Assembly (NCBI GenBank): GCA_016742175.1
Contig: JACVCH010000003.1
Coordinates: 1-64,000, forward strand
Origin: Rhizobiaceae bacterium
Lineage (GTDB): Bacteria; Pseudomonadota; Alphaproteobacteria; Rhizobiales; Rhizobiaceae
Reading direction: 5' to 3'
DNA length: 64,000 nucleotides
The translations under genes were made by a program, and so were the position numbers. A model generated the notes under the pieces. The model worked only from the letters and a program-made list of their open reading frames with translations. It did no database searches and was not told where the DNA came from. Each line of letters begins with the position of its first letter. The first letter of the stretch is position 1. Shown piece by piece: positions 8,931 to 19,003 of the stretch.

Positions 8931-10129
8931 TCCGGCAACACTCCTGGATAGGCGACGGTCGCGGTGGCGATGGCGGCGATGCCTTCGCCCCGGCCGACGA
9001 AACCGAGTTTCTCGTTCGTCGTCGCCTTGATCGAAACCCGGTCGGGCGTAATGCCGAGCATGGCGACGAGCGCATCCGTCATTGCCTGCCTAAATGGACC
9101 AATCCGTGGCGCTTCGCAAATCAGGGTGATGTCGGCATTGGCGATCCGGCCCTTGCGCGCCCGCACGATCCGCGCCGCCTCCTCGACGAAGATGCGCGAG
9201 GCCGCGCCTTTCCATTGCGGATCGGAGGGCGGAAAATGTGTGCCGATATCGCCCGCGCCGCAGGTCGCCAGAAGCGCGTCGGTCAGCGCGTGGAGCCCGA
9301 CATCGGCGTCCGAATGGCCGGAAAGCTTCCGCTCATAGGGGATCGAAACGCCGCACAGCACGACAGCATCGCCCGGCTCGAATGAGTGGACGTCATAGCC
9401 ATTGCCGGTGCGGATATCGGGAAACATCGTGACGTCGGTCCTCAGCTTGGTGTCGGCATTGGCGATGTCGCGCGCCCAGGTCAGTTTGACGTTGTCGGGC
9501 GACCCTTCGACGAGCCGCACGGGAAGGTGCGCCCACTCGGCGATGGCCGCATCGTCGGTGAAGTGGTCACGGCCTTCGGCTGCGGCGCGGGCATGGGCGG
9601 CATAAAAGGCCGCAAAGGGAAAGCCCTGTGGCGTCTGCGCCCCGAAAAGCCCGATACGAGAAACTGTTCGCGCGACAATACCGTCCGGCGTAGCTTCCTT
9701 CAGCGTGTCCGAGACGGGCAGGGACGGCAGGCTGCCTGCCTCACCATCTATCCCCGCGATCACCCGCGAGACGAGCCCGGCGTCCACGAAGGGCCGCACG
9801 CCGTCATGGACGAGAACCGCATTCGGCGGATCGCCGGCAAGCGCCTGCATGGCGTTCCACGTCGACGCCTGCCGCGTCGTCCCGCCCGTCACCGTAATCA
9901 AGCGCTCAGCAAGCGCGCCGACGGCATCTCGGAACAGCCGCTCGTCATCCTCGTGGATCGCGACGACGACGGTCCCGATCTGCGGATGCCCCAGAAACGT
10001 CTCAAGCGTATGGGCGAGGATGGCCTTGCCGCCGATCCGGCGATACTGCTTCGGCCCTTCGTGCGGATCGCCGGCCCGTTCGCCGCGGCCGGCGGCGACG
10101 ATGATGGCTGCAACTTTCGGCTTTTGCAT
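8927..10129 (-). CDS. ispDF: Bifunctional MEP-pathway enzyme IspD/IspF
   Basis: A 400-residue fusion of two isoprenoid-precursor enzymes. The N-terminal half (about 1-235) is 2-C-methyl-D-erythritol 4-phosphate cytidylyltransferase, with the nucleotide-binding motif AAGRGERAG and a GPKQY sequence. The C-terminal half (about 240-400) is 2-C-methyl-D-erythritol 2,4-cyclodiphosphate synthase, with metal-binding DVHSF and the [17 protein letters not shown] signature. The fusion is common in alpha- and epsilonproteobacteria. An upstream in-frame extension of 30 codons exists, but it reads as basic/Cys-rich sequence with no family similarity, so I start at 10129. It is divergent from dusB with 134 bases between the starts. 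Confidence 0.95.
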   Translation of the reverse strand: MQKPKVAAIIVAAGRGERAGDPHEGPKQYRRIGGKAILAHTLETFLGHPQIGTVVVAIHEDDERLFRDAVGALAERLITVTGGTTRQASTWNAMQALAGDPPNAVLVHDGVRPFVDAGLVSRVIAGIDGEAGSLPSLPVSDTLKEATPDGIVARTVSRIGLFGAQTPQGFPFAAFYAAHARAAAEGRDHFTDDAAIAEWAHLPVRLVEGSPDNVKLTWARDIANADTKLRTDVTMFPDIRTGNGYDVHSFEPGDAVVLCGVSIPYERKLSGHSDADVGLHALTDALLATCGAGDIGTHFPPSDPQWKGAASRIFVEEAARIVRARKGRIANADITLICEAPRIGPFRQAMTDALVAMLGITPDRVSIKATTNEKLGFVGRGEGIAAIATATVAYPGVLPE

Positions 10130-10149
10130 TCTGGTCTCCGGCTTGGCGA

Positions 10150-10190
10150 GCACACATATCAGCGCATGGCAGAAATGCCAGACTGTGTGC
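10150..10190. promoter_or_regulatory. Nested inverted repeats between ispDF and dusB
   Basis: TGGCA-gaaa-TGCCA (10167-10180) is flanked by GCACACA (10150-10156) and TGTGTGC (10184-10190). The pair lies in the divergent intergenic region in front of the dusB-ntrBC operon. It may be an operator for either direction. It does not match the NtrC consensus well enough to name the regulator. Confidence 0.3.
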
Positions 10191-10263
10191 ATGCGGCAGT
10201 TGCGGCGGGAAAAGAACATGGCTATCAGTTGAGCAAGAAGATGAGTGTGCCGGGTTTTTGTGC

Positions 10264-11277
10264 ATGACTGAAATCTGCGTTCTGGCGACGCCGCTCGATA
10301 TCGGCACTGTCAGCGTTCCCAACCGGGTGTTCCTGGCGCCGCTCTCCGGCGTTACGGACGAGCCGATGCGCCGCCGTGCGCTTCGGCATGGCGCAGGCAT
10401 GGTCGTTTCCGAAATGGTCGCCAGTGGCGAGCTGGCACGCGGCCGCGCCGAATCCGAGCGCCGCATCCGCCGTCCCGATGTAGCGACCCACGTCGTCCAA
10501 CTCGCCGGCCGCGACGCCCACTGGATGGCCGAAGGCGCGCGGATCGCGGCAGGCGAGGGCGCCGACATCATCGACATCAACATGGGCTGCCCGGCCAAGA
10601 AGGTCACCGGCGGCTATTGCGGCTCGGCGCTGATGCGCGAGCCCGATCACGCGCTGTCGTTGATCGAGGCGGTCCTCGGCGCCGTCGACGTGCCGGTCAC
10701 GGTCAAGATGCGCCTCGGCTGGGATGCCGAAAGCCTCAACGCGCCGTCCATCGCCGCGCGGGCGGTCGCCGCAGGCGTTCGCTTGATCACCGTCCATGGC
10801 CGCACGCGCGAGCAGTTCTACAAGGGCGAGGCCGACTGGAAGGCCATCCGCGCGGTGAAGGATGCGATCTCCGTCCCGCTCGTCGTCAATGGCGATATCG
10901 TCGACATAGCGACGGCGCGGCGCGCGCTGGCGCTCTCCGGCGCCGATGCCGTCATGGTCGGGCGCGGCCACTACGGCGCACCATGGGCCGGCGCGCGGAT
11001 CGTCGAGGCCGTCGGCGGTCCTGCCGCCAACGAGGTTCCCGGCGATGACGATCTCGCCGACTACGTCGTCGCCCATTACGAGGACATGCTGGCGCTCTAC
11101 GGAACCGGGCAGGGGCTGCGCCACGCGCGCAAGCATCTCGGCTGGTATCTCGACCGTCACGCGCCGCACACCGATTCCGCGCTAAGGACAGCCATCATGA
11201 CCGGGCTCGACCCGCGCGCCGTCATCGCAAGTCTGCGCGACGCATTCGCCGCGCCCACGCTGGCGGTCGCCGCATGA
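10264..11277 (+). CDS. dusB: tRNA-dihydrouridine synthase (DusB/NifR3 type)
   Basis: An FMN enzyme that reduces specific uridines in tRNA D-loops. The 337-residue TIM-barrel protein starts with [10 protein letters not shown]. It carries the family motif NMGCPAKKV with the catalytic cysteine in GGYCGSALM (about residues 118-126), and a GRTREQFY motif near 180. The gene was named nifR3 in Rhodobacter and rhizobia because it heads the ntrBC operon, but it encodes a tRNA-modifying enzyme. A TTG two codons upstream is possible; I chose the ATG at 10264. Its stop overlaps the ntrB start by 4 bases (ATGA). Confidence 0.94.
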   Translation: MTEICVLATPLDIGTVSVPNRVFLAPLSGVTDEPMRRRALRHGAGMVVSEMVASGELARGRAESERRIRRPDVATHVVQLAGRDAHWMAEGARIAAGEGADIIDINMGCPAKKVTGGYCGSALMREPDHALSLIEAVLGAVDVPVTVKMRLGWDAESLNAPSIAARAVAAGVRLITVHGRTREQFYKGEADWKAIRAVKDAISVPLVVNGDIVDIATARRALALSGADAVMVGRGHYGAPWAGARIVEAVGGPAANEVPGDDDLADYVVAHYEDMLALYGTGQGLRHARKHLGWYLDRHAPHTDSALRTAIMTGLDPRAVIASLRDAFAAPTLAVAA

Positions 11278-12398
11278 GCCAGACCGCGATCAACTCCGCA
11301 GCGCTCATCCTCAACGCGATCCGCCATCCGGTCATCATGGTGGATTCGGACGGCCGCATCGTCTTTGCAAATGCCGATGCCGAGGACTTCTTCCGCTCGA
11401 GCGCCTCGCTCCTGTCGCGCGATCCGATCGAGCGTTTCGTCCCCTTCGGCAGCCCGCTGATCACCCTTATCAACCAGGTCCGCGAGCGCCGTGCGCCGTT
11501 CAACGAATACCGCGTCGACATTTCCTCGCCGCGTCTCGGCACCGACAGGCTGGTCGACCTCCACGCCTCGCCGATCGCCGAGATCCCCGGCGCCGTCGTC
11601 GTCATGTTCCAGGAACGGTCGATGGCCGACAAGATCGACCGCCAGATGACGCATCGCGGCGCCGCGCGCTCGGTGACCGGCCTTGCCGCCATGCTGGCGC
11701 ACGAGATCAAGAACCCGCTTTCGGGCATTCGCGGCGCAGCGCAATTGCTGGAAACCGCCGTCGGTGACGAGGATCGCGCGCTCACGCGCCTGATCCAGGA
11801 CGAGACCGATCGCATCGTCTCGCTGGTCGACCGCATGGAAATCTTCTCCGACGAGCGGCCAATCGACCGCCACCCCGTCAACATCCACGTCGTCCTCGAC
11901 CACGTGAAGGCGATCGCGCGCAACGGGTTTGCGAGCCGCGTCAGGATCGTTGAGGACTACGATCCGTCGCTTCCGCCGGTCTTCGCGAATCGCGACCAGT
12001 TGATCCAGGTCTTCCTAAATCTGGTGAAGAACGCAGCAGAAGCCCTTGGAAACGAACCATCCGGCGAGATCACGCTGTCGACAGCGTTCCGGCCGGGCAT
12101 GCGCATCGCTGTGCCGGGCACGCAGGACCGTATCTCGCTGCCGCTGGAGTTCTGCGTCCACGACAACGGCCCCGGCGTCAAGGAAGACATCCGGCCGATC
12201 CTGTTCGACCCCTTCATCTCCACCAAGCAGAACGGGTCCGGCCTCGGCCTCGCGCTGGTCGCCAAGATCGTCGGCGAGCATGGCGGCGTCATCGAATGCG
12301 ATTCGACCGGCCGCGGCACGACTTTCCGCATCCTGATGCCGACCTGGAGAGAGCCGAGGGGCGGCGCCGAACGCGACTACCAGGAGTTCACGACATGA
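11274..12398 (+). CDS. ntrB: Nitrogen regulation sensor histidine kinase/phosphatase
   Basis: A 374-residue soluble kinase that phosphorylates or dephosphorylates NtrC under control of the PII protein. It has an N-terminal PAS domain (about 10-110), a HisKA domain with the phospho-acceptor His in [10 protein letters not shown] (about 142-151), and an HATPase domain with DNGPG and a GSGLGLALV lid (about 300-330). There is no membrane segment, as expected. It overlaps dusB by 4 bases at its start and ntrC by 4 bases at its end, so the three are translationally coupled. Confidence 0.95.
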   Translation: MSQTAINSAALILNAIRHPVIMVDSDGRIVFANADAEDFFRSSASLLSRDPIERFVPFGSPLITLINQVRERRAPFNEYRVDISSPRLGTDRLVDLHASPIAEIPGAVVVMFQERSMADKIDRQMTHRGAARSVTGLAAMLAHEIKNPLSGIRGAAQLLETAVGDEDRALTRLIQDETDRIVSLVDRMEIFSDERPIDRHPVNIHVVLDHVKAIARNGFASRVRIVEDYDPSLPPVFANRDQLIQVFLNLVKNAAEALGNEPSGEITLSTAFRPGMRIAVPGTQDRISLPLEFCVHDNGPGVKEDIRPILFDPFISTKQNGSGLGLALVAKIVGEHGGVIECDSTGRGTTFRILMPTWREPRGGAERDYQEFTT

Positions 12399-13861
12399 CC
12401 GTTCGCGGCAACATCCTCGTCGCCGACGACGATGCGGCGATCCGCACCGTTCTCAATCAGGCTCTGTCCCGCGTCGGGCACGAGGTCCGCGTCACCTCCA
12501 ACGCGTCGACGCTCTGGCGCTGGATCGCGGCGGGCGAGGGCGACCTCGTCATCACCGACGTGGTAATGCCGGACGAGAACGCGTTCGATATGCTGCCGCG
12601 TATCAAGAAGGCACGGCCGGACCTGCCGGTCGTCGTCATGAGCGCGCAGAACACGTTCATGACCGCGATCCGCGCCTCGGAGACCGGCGCCTACGAATAT
12701 CTGCCGAAGCCGTTCGACCTCACCGAACTCTTGCAGATCGTCAATCGCGCGCTGGCCGAGCCGAAACGCATCAAGAGCGACGTGCGCAGCGAGGATCAGC
12801 CCGAATCGATGCCGCTTGTCGGCCGCTCGGCCGCCATGCAGGACATCTACCGCATGCTCGCGCGTATGATGCAGACGGATCTGACCGTCATGATCTCGGG
12901 CGAATCGGGCACCGGCAAGGAACTGGTCGCCCGCGCGCTCCATGAATATGGCCGCCGCCGCAACGGCCCCTTCGTCGCCATCAACATGGCCGCGATCCCG
13001 CGCGACCTGATCGAATCGGAGCTTTTCGGCCACGAGAAAGGCGCCTTCACCGGCGCGCAGAACCGCTCGTCCGGCCGGTTCGAGCAGGCCGAGGGCGGCA
13101 CGCTCTTCCTCGACGAGATCGGCGACATGCCGATGGAAGCGCAGACGCGTCTCCTGCGCGTGCTCCAGCAGGGCGAATACACGACCGTCGGCGGCCGCAC
13201 GCCGATCCGCACCGACGTGCGCATCGTCGCGGCGACCAACAAGGATCTGCGCACCCTCATCAACCAGGGCCTCTTCCGCGAGGATCTCTTCTACCGCCTG
13301 AACGTCGTGCCGCTGCGCCTGCCGCCGCTGCGCGAGCGCTCGGAGGATGTGCCCGACCTCGTCCGCCACTTCTTCAAGCAGGCCGAGAGCGAGGGCCTGC
13401 CGACCAAGCGCATCGCACCCGCCGGCATCGACCTGATGAAGCGCTATCCCTGGCCGGGCAATGTGCGCGAACTCGAAAACCTCGTTCGCCGCCTGTCGGC
13501 CCTTTATCCGCAGGACGACATCGCCGCCGAGATCATCGAGAGCGAACTTCAGACCGCTCAGGCCAATGACGGGACGGCAGTCGGTCCGAATGGCGAGCAA
13601 CTGACCATCTCGCAAGCGGTCGAATTGCATCTGCAGCGCTACTTTTCGGGTTTCGGCACCGAGCTGCCGCCGCCGGGTCTCTATCATCGCATCCTGACCG
13701 AAGTGGAATATCCGCTGGTGCTGGCATCCATGACGGCGACACGCGGCAACCAGATCAAGGCGGCCGAACTTCTCGGCCTCAACCGCAACACGCTGCGCAA
13801 GAAGATCCGCGAGCTCGGCGTCAACGTCTACCGCGGCGCTAAGGGACAAACCGGAAGCTGA
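12395..13861 (+). CDS. ntrC: Nitrogen regulation response regulator, sigma-54 activator
   Basis: The 488-residue activator of nitrogen-scavenging genes. It has a receiver domain (1-125) with phospho-acceptor Asp in TDVVMPDE (about 54). The AAA+ domain (about 145-385) has Walker A GESGTGKE and the sigma-54-contacting GAFTGA loop. The C-terminal Fis-type HTH reads [20 protein letters not shown]. The frame is open 33 codons further upstream inside ntrB; I start at the ATGA overlap because the receiver domain begins there. A sigma-54 site in front of urtA in this window is a plausible target. Confidence 0.95.
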   Translation: MTVRGNILVADDDAAIRTVLNQALSRVGHEVRVTSNASTLWRWIAAGEGDLVITDVVMPDENAFDMLPRIKKARPDLPVVVMSAQNTFMTAIRASETGAYEYLPKPFDLTELLQIVNRALAEPKRIKSDVRSEDQPESMPLVGRSAAMQDIYRMLARMMQTDLTVMISGESGTGKELVARALHEYGRRRNGPFVAINMAAIPRDLIESELFGHEKGAFTGAQNRSSGRFEQAEGGTLFLDEIGDMPMEAQTRLLRVLQQGEYTTVGGRTPIRTDVRIVAATNKDLRTLINQGLFREDLFYRLNVVPLRLPPLRERSEDVPDLVRHFFKQAESEGLPTKRIAPAGIDLMKRYPWPGNVRELENLVRRLSALYPQDDIAAEIIESELQTAQANDGTAVGPNGEQLTISQAVELHLQRYFSGFGTELPPPGLYHRILTEVEYPLVLASMTATRGNQIKAAELLGLNRNTLRKKIRELGVNVYRGAKGQTGS

Positions 13862-13942
13862 CCTTCTGTCATCGCCAAAAATGTTGCACAATGGCCACAA
13901 TGCGATGCATAGAGTCGTCGCTTACCGGGCACATTGAGCACG

Positions 13943-16210
13943 ATGACGATACAGACGACCGCACCCGAGGGCGCATTGCTGGGAACCGAAGGCCGCGCCG
14001 TCGAGGGGCGCCGGCTTGGTCTGTTGCCCGGCATCGTCGCCGTCGTCTGCGCGCTGATCGCCGCCGCTGTGTCCTTCGCGATCCTGCTCGGCCTGACGCC
14101 GGTCGCGCCGAACACGTCGAACACGCTGATCCTGATCGGCGTGAATACCGGCTTCATTCTCCTGCTTCTCGGCCTGATCGCCTTCGAGATCATCCGCATC
14201 TACCAGGCGCGCCGCCGCGGCAAGGCCGCTTCCCGCCTTCACGTGCGCATCGTCGCGATGTTCTCGCTGGTCGCTGCCATTCCGGCGATCCTCGTCGCCA
14301 TCGTCGCCTCGGTCACGCTCGACCTCGGGCTCGACCGCTGGTTCGAGCTGCGCACCCGCGCCATCGTCTCGTCCTCGCTGTCGATCGCCGAAGCCTATGT
14401 GCAGGAGAATTCGCGCAGCCTTCAGGGCACGACGCTGTCGATGGCATTCGATCTCGACCAGGCCCGCTCGCTCTACAGCCTCGACCGCACCGGTTTTCGC
14501 CAGTTGATGAGCAATCACGTCCGCGGGCGCGCGCTCGCCCATGCTGCGCTGATTCGCTCCGATGGCTCGCTGATCATCGAGGCCGAGACGCCGGCCGGCA
14601 TTCCGATGCCCGACGCCCCGCCCGAAGCGCTGCGCGCGGCTGCCGACGGCCAGCCGGTGCTGATCGAGCCGCGTTTTCGCAATGTCGTCGGCGCGATCAT
14701 CCGCCTGCAGCAGATCGACGATGCCTATCTCTTCACGGTTCGCGAACTCGATCCCGAGGTGATCCGCGCGCGCCAGATCGTGCGCGCCAACACCGACGAA
14801 TATCGCGGCCTCGAGCAGAACCGCATGACGACGCAGCTCGCCTTCGCCATCCTCTATCTCGGCGTCACGCTGATCGTCGTGCTGGCGGCGATCTGGACGG
14901 GCATCGCGGTCGCCGACCGGATCGTCCGGCCGATCCGCCAATTGATCGGCGCGGCGGACGAGGTCGCCAGCGGCAATCTCGACGTCTCCGTACCCGTCAA
15001 GCAGACCGATGGCGATGTCGGCGCGCTGGGGCTCACCTTCAACGAAATGATCCGGCAGTTGAAGACGCAGCGCAACCAGCTCGTCCGCGCCAAGGACGTG
15101 ATGGACGAGCGCCGCCGATTCTCCGAAGCCGTGCTTTCGGGCGTTTCGGCAGGTGTCATCGGCGTCGGGCCGCGCGGCGAGATCGCCATCGTCAACCGCT
15201 CCGTCGAAAAGATGCTGTCCGTGTCGGCGAAATCGCTCGTCGGCCAGCGCCTCGTCGACATCCTGCCGCAGATCGGCGGCGTCCTGGAAAAAGGCCGCGA
15301 ACTCGACCGGCCCGTCTATCGCGAGCAGATCGCCTTCTTCCGCAACGGGGCGGAGCGCACCTTCAACGTCCAGATCACGACCGAGCGCAGCTCGGCGCGC
15401 GGCGGCGGGCGTTCCTATGTGGTGACGGTCGACGACATCACCGACCTCGTCCAGGCGCAGCGCTCCTCGGCCTGGGCCGACGTTGCCCGCCGCATCGCGC
15501 ACGAGATCAAGAACCCGCTGACGCCGATCCAGCTCTCCGCCGAGCGCATCCGCCGCCGCTACGGCAAGGTCATCACCGAGGACCGCGAGGTCTTCGACCA
15601 GTGCACGGAGACGATCATCCGCCAGGTCGGCGATATCGGCCGCATGGTCGACGAATTCTCCTCCTTCGCGCGCATGCCGAAGCCCGACATGCAGAATGTC
15701 GACCTGCGCGAGCCGCTGCGCGAGGCGTCCTTCCTCATCGAGGTCAGCCGCGCGGACATCGAATTCAAGCGCGATTTCGGGCACGAACCGCTGATGGGCC
15801 GCTTCGACAGCCGTCTCCTGGCGCAGGCCTTCGGCAACATCGTCAAGAATGCGTCCGAAGCGATCGAGCAGGTGTCGGATCGCCCCGGCGCGATCCTCGT
15901 GCGCGCCCGCCGCGCGGGTTCAAACGCCGTCGTCGAGGTCATCGACAACGGCAAGGGACTGCCGAAGGAGAATCGCCAAAGGCTGCTCGAGCCCTACATG
16001 ACCACGCGGGAGAAGGGCACCGGCCTTGGCCTTGCGATCGTCAAGAAGATCGTCGAGGACCATGGCGGCACGCTGCAGCTTCTCGACGCTCCCGCCAGTT
16101 TCCACGGCGGCGTCGGCGCCCTGGTGCGGATGGTATTCCCCCTCGGGGAGAAACAAGAGGCGGCGGCATCGACCGCGCCCGAGACGGAAGAGGTGACAGA
16201 TGGCGTCTGA
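13943..16210 (+). CDS. ntrY: Membrane sensor histidine kinase of the NtrY-NtrX system
   Basis: A 755-residue transmembrane kinase. Hydrophobic segments lie at about 25-50, 62-82 and 100-122, with a fourth at about 300-322. A HAMP domain (about 325-380), a PAS domain (about 390-490), a HisKA domain with [18 protein letters not shown], and an HATPase domain with GTGLGLAIV follow. The sensed signal is unsettled: nitrogen, redox or oxygen depending on species, and in Brucella and Caulobacter also envelope and cell-cycle effects. A TTG three codons upstream is an alternative start. It begins 81 bases after ntrC and overlaps ntrX by 11 bases. Confidence 0.94.
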   Translation: MTIQTTAPEGALLGTEGRAVEGRRLGLLPGIVAVVCALIAAAVSFAILLGLTPVAPNTSNTLILIGVNTGFILLLLGLIAFEIIRIYQARRRGKAASRLHVRIVAMFSLVAAIPAILVAIVASVTLDLGLDRWFELRTRAIVSSSLSIAEAYVQENSRSLQGTTLSMAFDLDQARSLYSLDRTGFRQLMSNHVRGRALAHAALIRSDGSLIIEAETPAGIPMPDAPPEALRAAADGQPVLIEPRFRNVVGAIIRLQQIDDAYLFTVRELDPEVIRARQIVRANTDEYRGLEQNRMTTQLAFAILYLGVTLIVVLAAIWTGIAVADRIVRPIRQLIGAADEVASGNLDVSVPVKQTDGDVGALGLTFNEMIRQLKTQRNQLVRAKDVMDERRRFSEAVLSGVSAGVIGVGPRGEIAIVNRSVEKMLSVSAKSLVGQRLVDILPQIGGVLEKGRELDRPVYREQIAFFRNGAERTFNVQITTERSSARGGGRSYVVTVDDITDLVQAQRSSAWADVARRIAHEIKNPLTPIQLSAERIRRRYGKVITEDREVFDQCTETIIRQVGDIGRMVDEFSSFARMPKPDMQNVDLREPLREASFLIEVSRADIEFKRDFGHEPLMGRFDSRLLAQAFGNIVKNASEAIEQVSDRPGAILVRARRAGSNAVVEVIDNGKGLPKENRQRLLEPYMTTREKGTGLGLAIVKKIVEDHGGTLQLLDAPASFHGGVGALVRMVFPLGEKQEAAASTAPETEEVTDGV

Positions 16211-17561
16211 TATTCTGATTGTCGATGACGAGGAGGATATCCGCGAACTCGTGTCCGGCATCCTCTCCGACGAAGGCCACGAGACGCGCACCGCCTTCGA
16301 CAGCGACAGCGCGCTCGCCTCGATCGCCGACCGCGTTCCGCGTCTCGTCTTCCTCGACATCTGGCTGCAGGGCTCGAAGATGGACGGGCTCGAACTGCTC
16401 GACGCCATCAAGACCATGCACCCCGACCTGCCGGTGGTGATGATCTCGGGCCACGGCACCATCGAGACCGCCGTCTCCGCGATCCGCAAGGGCGCCTACG
16501 ACTTCATCGAAAAGCCCTTCAAGGCCGACCGGCTGGTTCTGATCGCCGAGCGCGCCCTCGAAACCTCCAAGCTGCGCCGCGAGGTCTCGGACCTGAAGAA
16601 GCGCTCCGGCGACAGTTTCGACCTGATCGGCACCTCCACCGCGATGGCGCAGCTTCGCCAGACGATCGACCGCGTCTCGCCCACCAACAGCCGCATCATG
16701 ATCATCGGCCCGTCGGGCTCCGGCAAGGAACTCGTCGCCCGCGCCATCCATGGCGCTTCGGCGCGCAAGGCGGGGCCGTTCGTCGCCGTCAATTCCGCCG
16801 CGATCACGCCGGAGCGCATGGAGATCGAGCTCTTCGGCACCGAGGCGAACGGCGCCGAGCGCAAGGTCGGCGCGCTGGAGCAGGCCCATGGCGGCATCCT
16901 CTATCTCGACGAAGTCGCCGACATGCCGCGCGAGACGCAGGCGAAGATCCTGCGCGTCCTCGTCGATCAGCAGTTCGAGCGCGTCGGGGGCACCAAGCGC
17001 GTCAAGGTCGACGTCCGCATCATCTCCTCGACGGCGTACAACCTGGAAGACCTGATCGCACAGGGCCGTTTCCGGCAGGACCTCTACCACCGCCTCGCCG
17101 TCGTCCCCGTCATGGTGCCGCCGCTCGCCGAGCGGCGCGACGACATCCCGTTCCTGGTCGATCATTTCATGCGCCAGACGGCGCAGCAGGCCGGCATCCG
17201 CATGCGCCGCATCGGCAACGACGCGATGGCCGTCCTCCAGGCGCACAACTGGCCGGGCAATTTGCGCCAGTTGAAGAACAACATCGAGCGGCTGATGATC
17301 CTGTCGCGCGACGGCGAGGACGACAAGCCCATCACGGCCGACCTGCTGCCGTCCGAAATCGGCGACGTGATGCCGCGCACGCCGACCCAGTCGGATCAGC
17401 ACATCATGGCGCTGCCGCTGCGCGAGGCGCGCGAATTGTTCGAGAAGGAATACCTCCTCGCCCAGATCAACCGCTTCGGCGGCAACATCTCGCGCACGGC
17501 GGAATTCATCGGCATGGAGCGCTCGGCGCTTCATCGAAAATTGAAGTCTCTCGGCGTTTGA
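16200..17561 (+). CDS. ntrX: Response regulator of the NtrY-NtrX system
   Basis: A 453-residue partner of NtrY. The receiver domain (1-120) carries the phospho-acceptor Asp in VFLDIWLQG (about 53). The AAA+ domain has Walker A GPSGSGKE, but at the place of the GAFTGA loop the sequence reads GTEANGAERKVG. It therefore lacks the sigma-54-contacting motif, as known for alphaproteobacterial NtrX. A C-terminal HTH is present (GGNISRTAEFIGMERSALHR). It is expected to act on sigma-70 promoters or as a repressor. The start overlaps ntrY by 11 bases, showing tight coupling. Confidence 0.94.
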   Translation: MASDILIVDDEEDIRELVSGILSDEGHETRTAFDSDSALASIADRVPRLVFLDIWLQGSKMDGLELLDAIKTMHPDLPVVMISGHGTIETAVSAIRKGAYDFIEKPFKADRLVLIAERALETSKLRREVSDLKKRSGDSFDLIGTSTAMAQLRQTIDRVSPTNSRIMIIGPSGSGKELVARAIHGASARKAGPFVAVNSAAITPERMEIELFGTEANGAERKVGALEQAHGGILYLDEVADMPRETQAKILRVLVDQQFERVGGTKRVKVDVRIISSTAYNLEDLIAQGRFRQDLYHRLAVVPVMVPPLAERRDDIPFLVDHFMRQTAQQAGIRMRRIGNDAMAVLQAHNWPGNLRQLKNNIERLMILSRDGEDDKPITADLLPSEIGDVMPRTPTQSDQHIMALPLREARELFEKEYLLAQINRFGGNISRTAEFIGMERSALHRKLKSLGV

Positions 17562-17617
17562 TGCCGGCCTGACGGGCCGGGAAGGGGGCACACTGACATG
17601 ACACGAGCGGACTTCAC

Positions 17618-18994
17618 ATGCGCGTAATCATCTGCGGCGCGGGGCAGGTGGGCTACGGCATCGCCGAGCGCCTTTCGGCCGAACACAACGATGTCTCGGT
17701 CATCGACACCTCGGCGGAACTCATCCAGTCGGTGCGCGACAATCTCGACGCGCGCGGCTTCGTCGGCCATGGCTCGCATCCGGACATGCTGGCGGCCGCC
17801 GGCGCCGAGGAAGCCGACATGATCATCGCGGTGACCTTGTATGACGAGGTCAACATGACCGCGTGCCAGGTCGCGCATTCGCTCTTCAACGTGCCGACCA
17901 AGATCGCCCGCATCCGCGCGCAGTCCTATCTGCAGCCGCACTACATGGACCTGTTCTCGCGCGATCACCTGCCGATCGACGTCATCATCTCGCCCGAGCT
18001 CGAGGTCGGCGAAATGGTGCTGCGGCGCATCGCGCTGCCGGGCGCCACCGACGTCGTGCGCTTTGCCGACAACAAGATCGCCATGGTCGCGATCGAGTGC
18101 ATGGAAGACTGCCCGGTCATCAACACGCCGCTCTCGCAGTTGACAGATCTCTTCCCCGACCTGCCGTCGACCGTCGTCGGCGTCTCGCGCGAGGGCCGGC
18201 TCTTCATCCCGCATTCGGCCGACCAACTCGTCGCCGGCGACCTCGCCTATGTCGTCACGACCAAGGACCAGGTCCGCCGCACGCTCAGCCTTTTCGGCCA
18301 TGAGGAGCAGGAGGCGACGCGCATCGTGATCGCCGGCGGCGGCAATATCGGCCTCTACGTCGCCCGCACCATCGAGCTTCGGCAAAGCCGCACCAAGGTC
18401 AAGATCATCGAAGCCTCGCGCCGCCGCGCCGTCGCCATCGCCGACGAACTGCGCCGGACGGTGGTGCTGAACGGCAGCGCCCTCGACCAGAAGCTCCTGC
18501 AGGAAGCCGACATCGCCGACGCGGATCTGATGGTCGCGGTGACGAATGACGACCAGGTCAACATCCTCTCTTCGGTTCTCGCCAAGCAGCTCGGCTGCAA
18601 GTCGAACCTCGTCCTCATCAACAACCCGACCTACCACGATTTCACCGACATGCTCGGCATCGACGCGCATGTGAACCCGCGCACGGTCACGATCTCACGC
18701 GTGCTCCAGCATGTGCGCCGCGGTCGCATCCGCGCCGTCCATTCCATCCAGCGCGGCGCGGCCGAAATCATCGAGGCCGAGGCGCTGGAGACCTCGCCGC
18801 TGGTCGGCCCGGAACTGCGCGAACTGGAGCTGCCGGACGGAATGCGCCTCGGCGCGATCTACCGCAATGGCGAAGTGCTGAAGCCCTCTGGCACAATGCG
18901 CATCAAGCCGAAGGACCGTATCGTCATGTTCGCCATGGCAAAGGCCGTGAAGCAGGTCGAACAGCTCTTCCGCGTCAGTCTCGAATTCTTTTAG
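17618..18994 (+). CDS. trkA: Trk system potassium uptake regulatory protein TrkA
   Basis: A 458-residue cytoplasmic gating subunit of Trk/Ktr K+ channels with two RCK units in tandem. Each has a Rossmann dinucleotide-binding motif: GAGQVGYGIAERL at about residues 5-17 and AGGGNIGLYVARTI at about 235-248. Each is followed by a TrkA-C domain. No TrkH or TrkG pore gene is in the window, so the channel partner must be elsewhere. It lies 56 bases after ntrX and 9 bases before the aminotransferase gene, an order shared with Sinorhizobium. Confidence 0.94.
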   Translation: MRVIICGAGQVGYGIAERLSAEHNDVSVIDTSAELIQSVRDNLDARGFVGHGSHPDMLAAAGAEEADMIIAVTLYDEVNMTACQVAHSLFNVPTKIARIRAQSYLQPHYMDLFSRDHLPIDVIISPELEVGEMVLRRIALPGATDVVRFADNKIAMVAIECMEDCPVINTPLSQLTDLFPDLPSTVVGVSREGRLFIPHSADQLVAGDLAYVVTTKDQVRRTLSLFGHEEQEATRIVIAGGGNIGLYVARTIELRQSRTKVKIIEASRRRAVAIADELRRTVVLNGSALDQKLLQEADIADADLMVAVTNDDQVNILSSVLAKQLGCKSNLVLINNPTYHDFTDMLGIDAHVNPRTVTISRVLQHVRRGRIRAVHSIQRGAAEIIEAEALETSPLVGPELRELELPDGMRLGAIYRNGEVLKPSGTMRIKPKDRIVMFAMAKAVKQVEQLFRVSLEFF

Positions 18995-19003
18995 GAACCT
19001 CCG

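Noticed and set aside
13884-13912. A TTGCAC...GCATAG pair as a promoter for ntrY
   Set aside because: The -10 match is poor, so it is not listed as a feature.
13891-16218. A 775-codon plus-strand frame in another phase over ntrY
   Set aside because: It is an Arg/Pro-rich shadow; the ntrY frame contains HAMP, PAS, HisKA and HATPase motifs.
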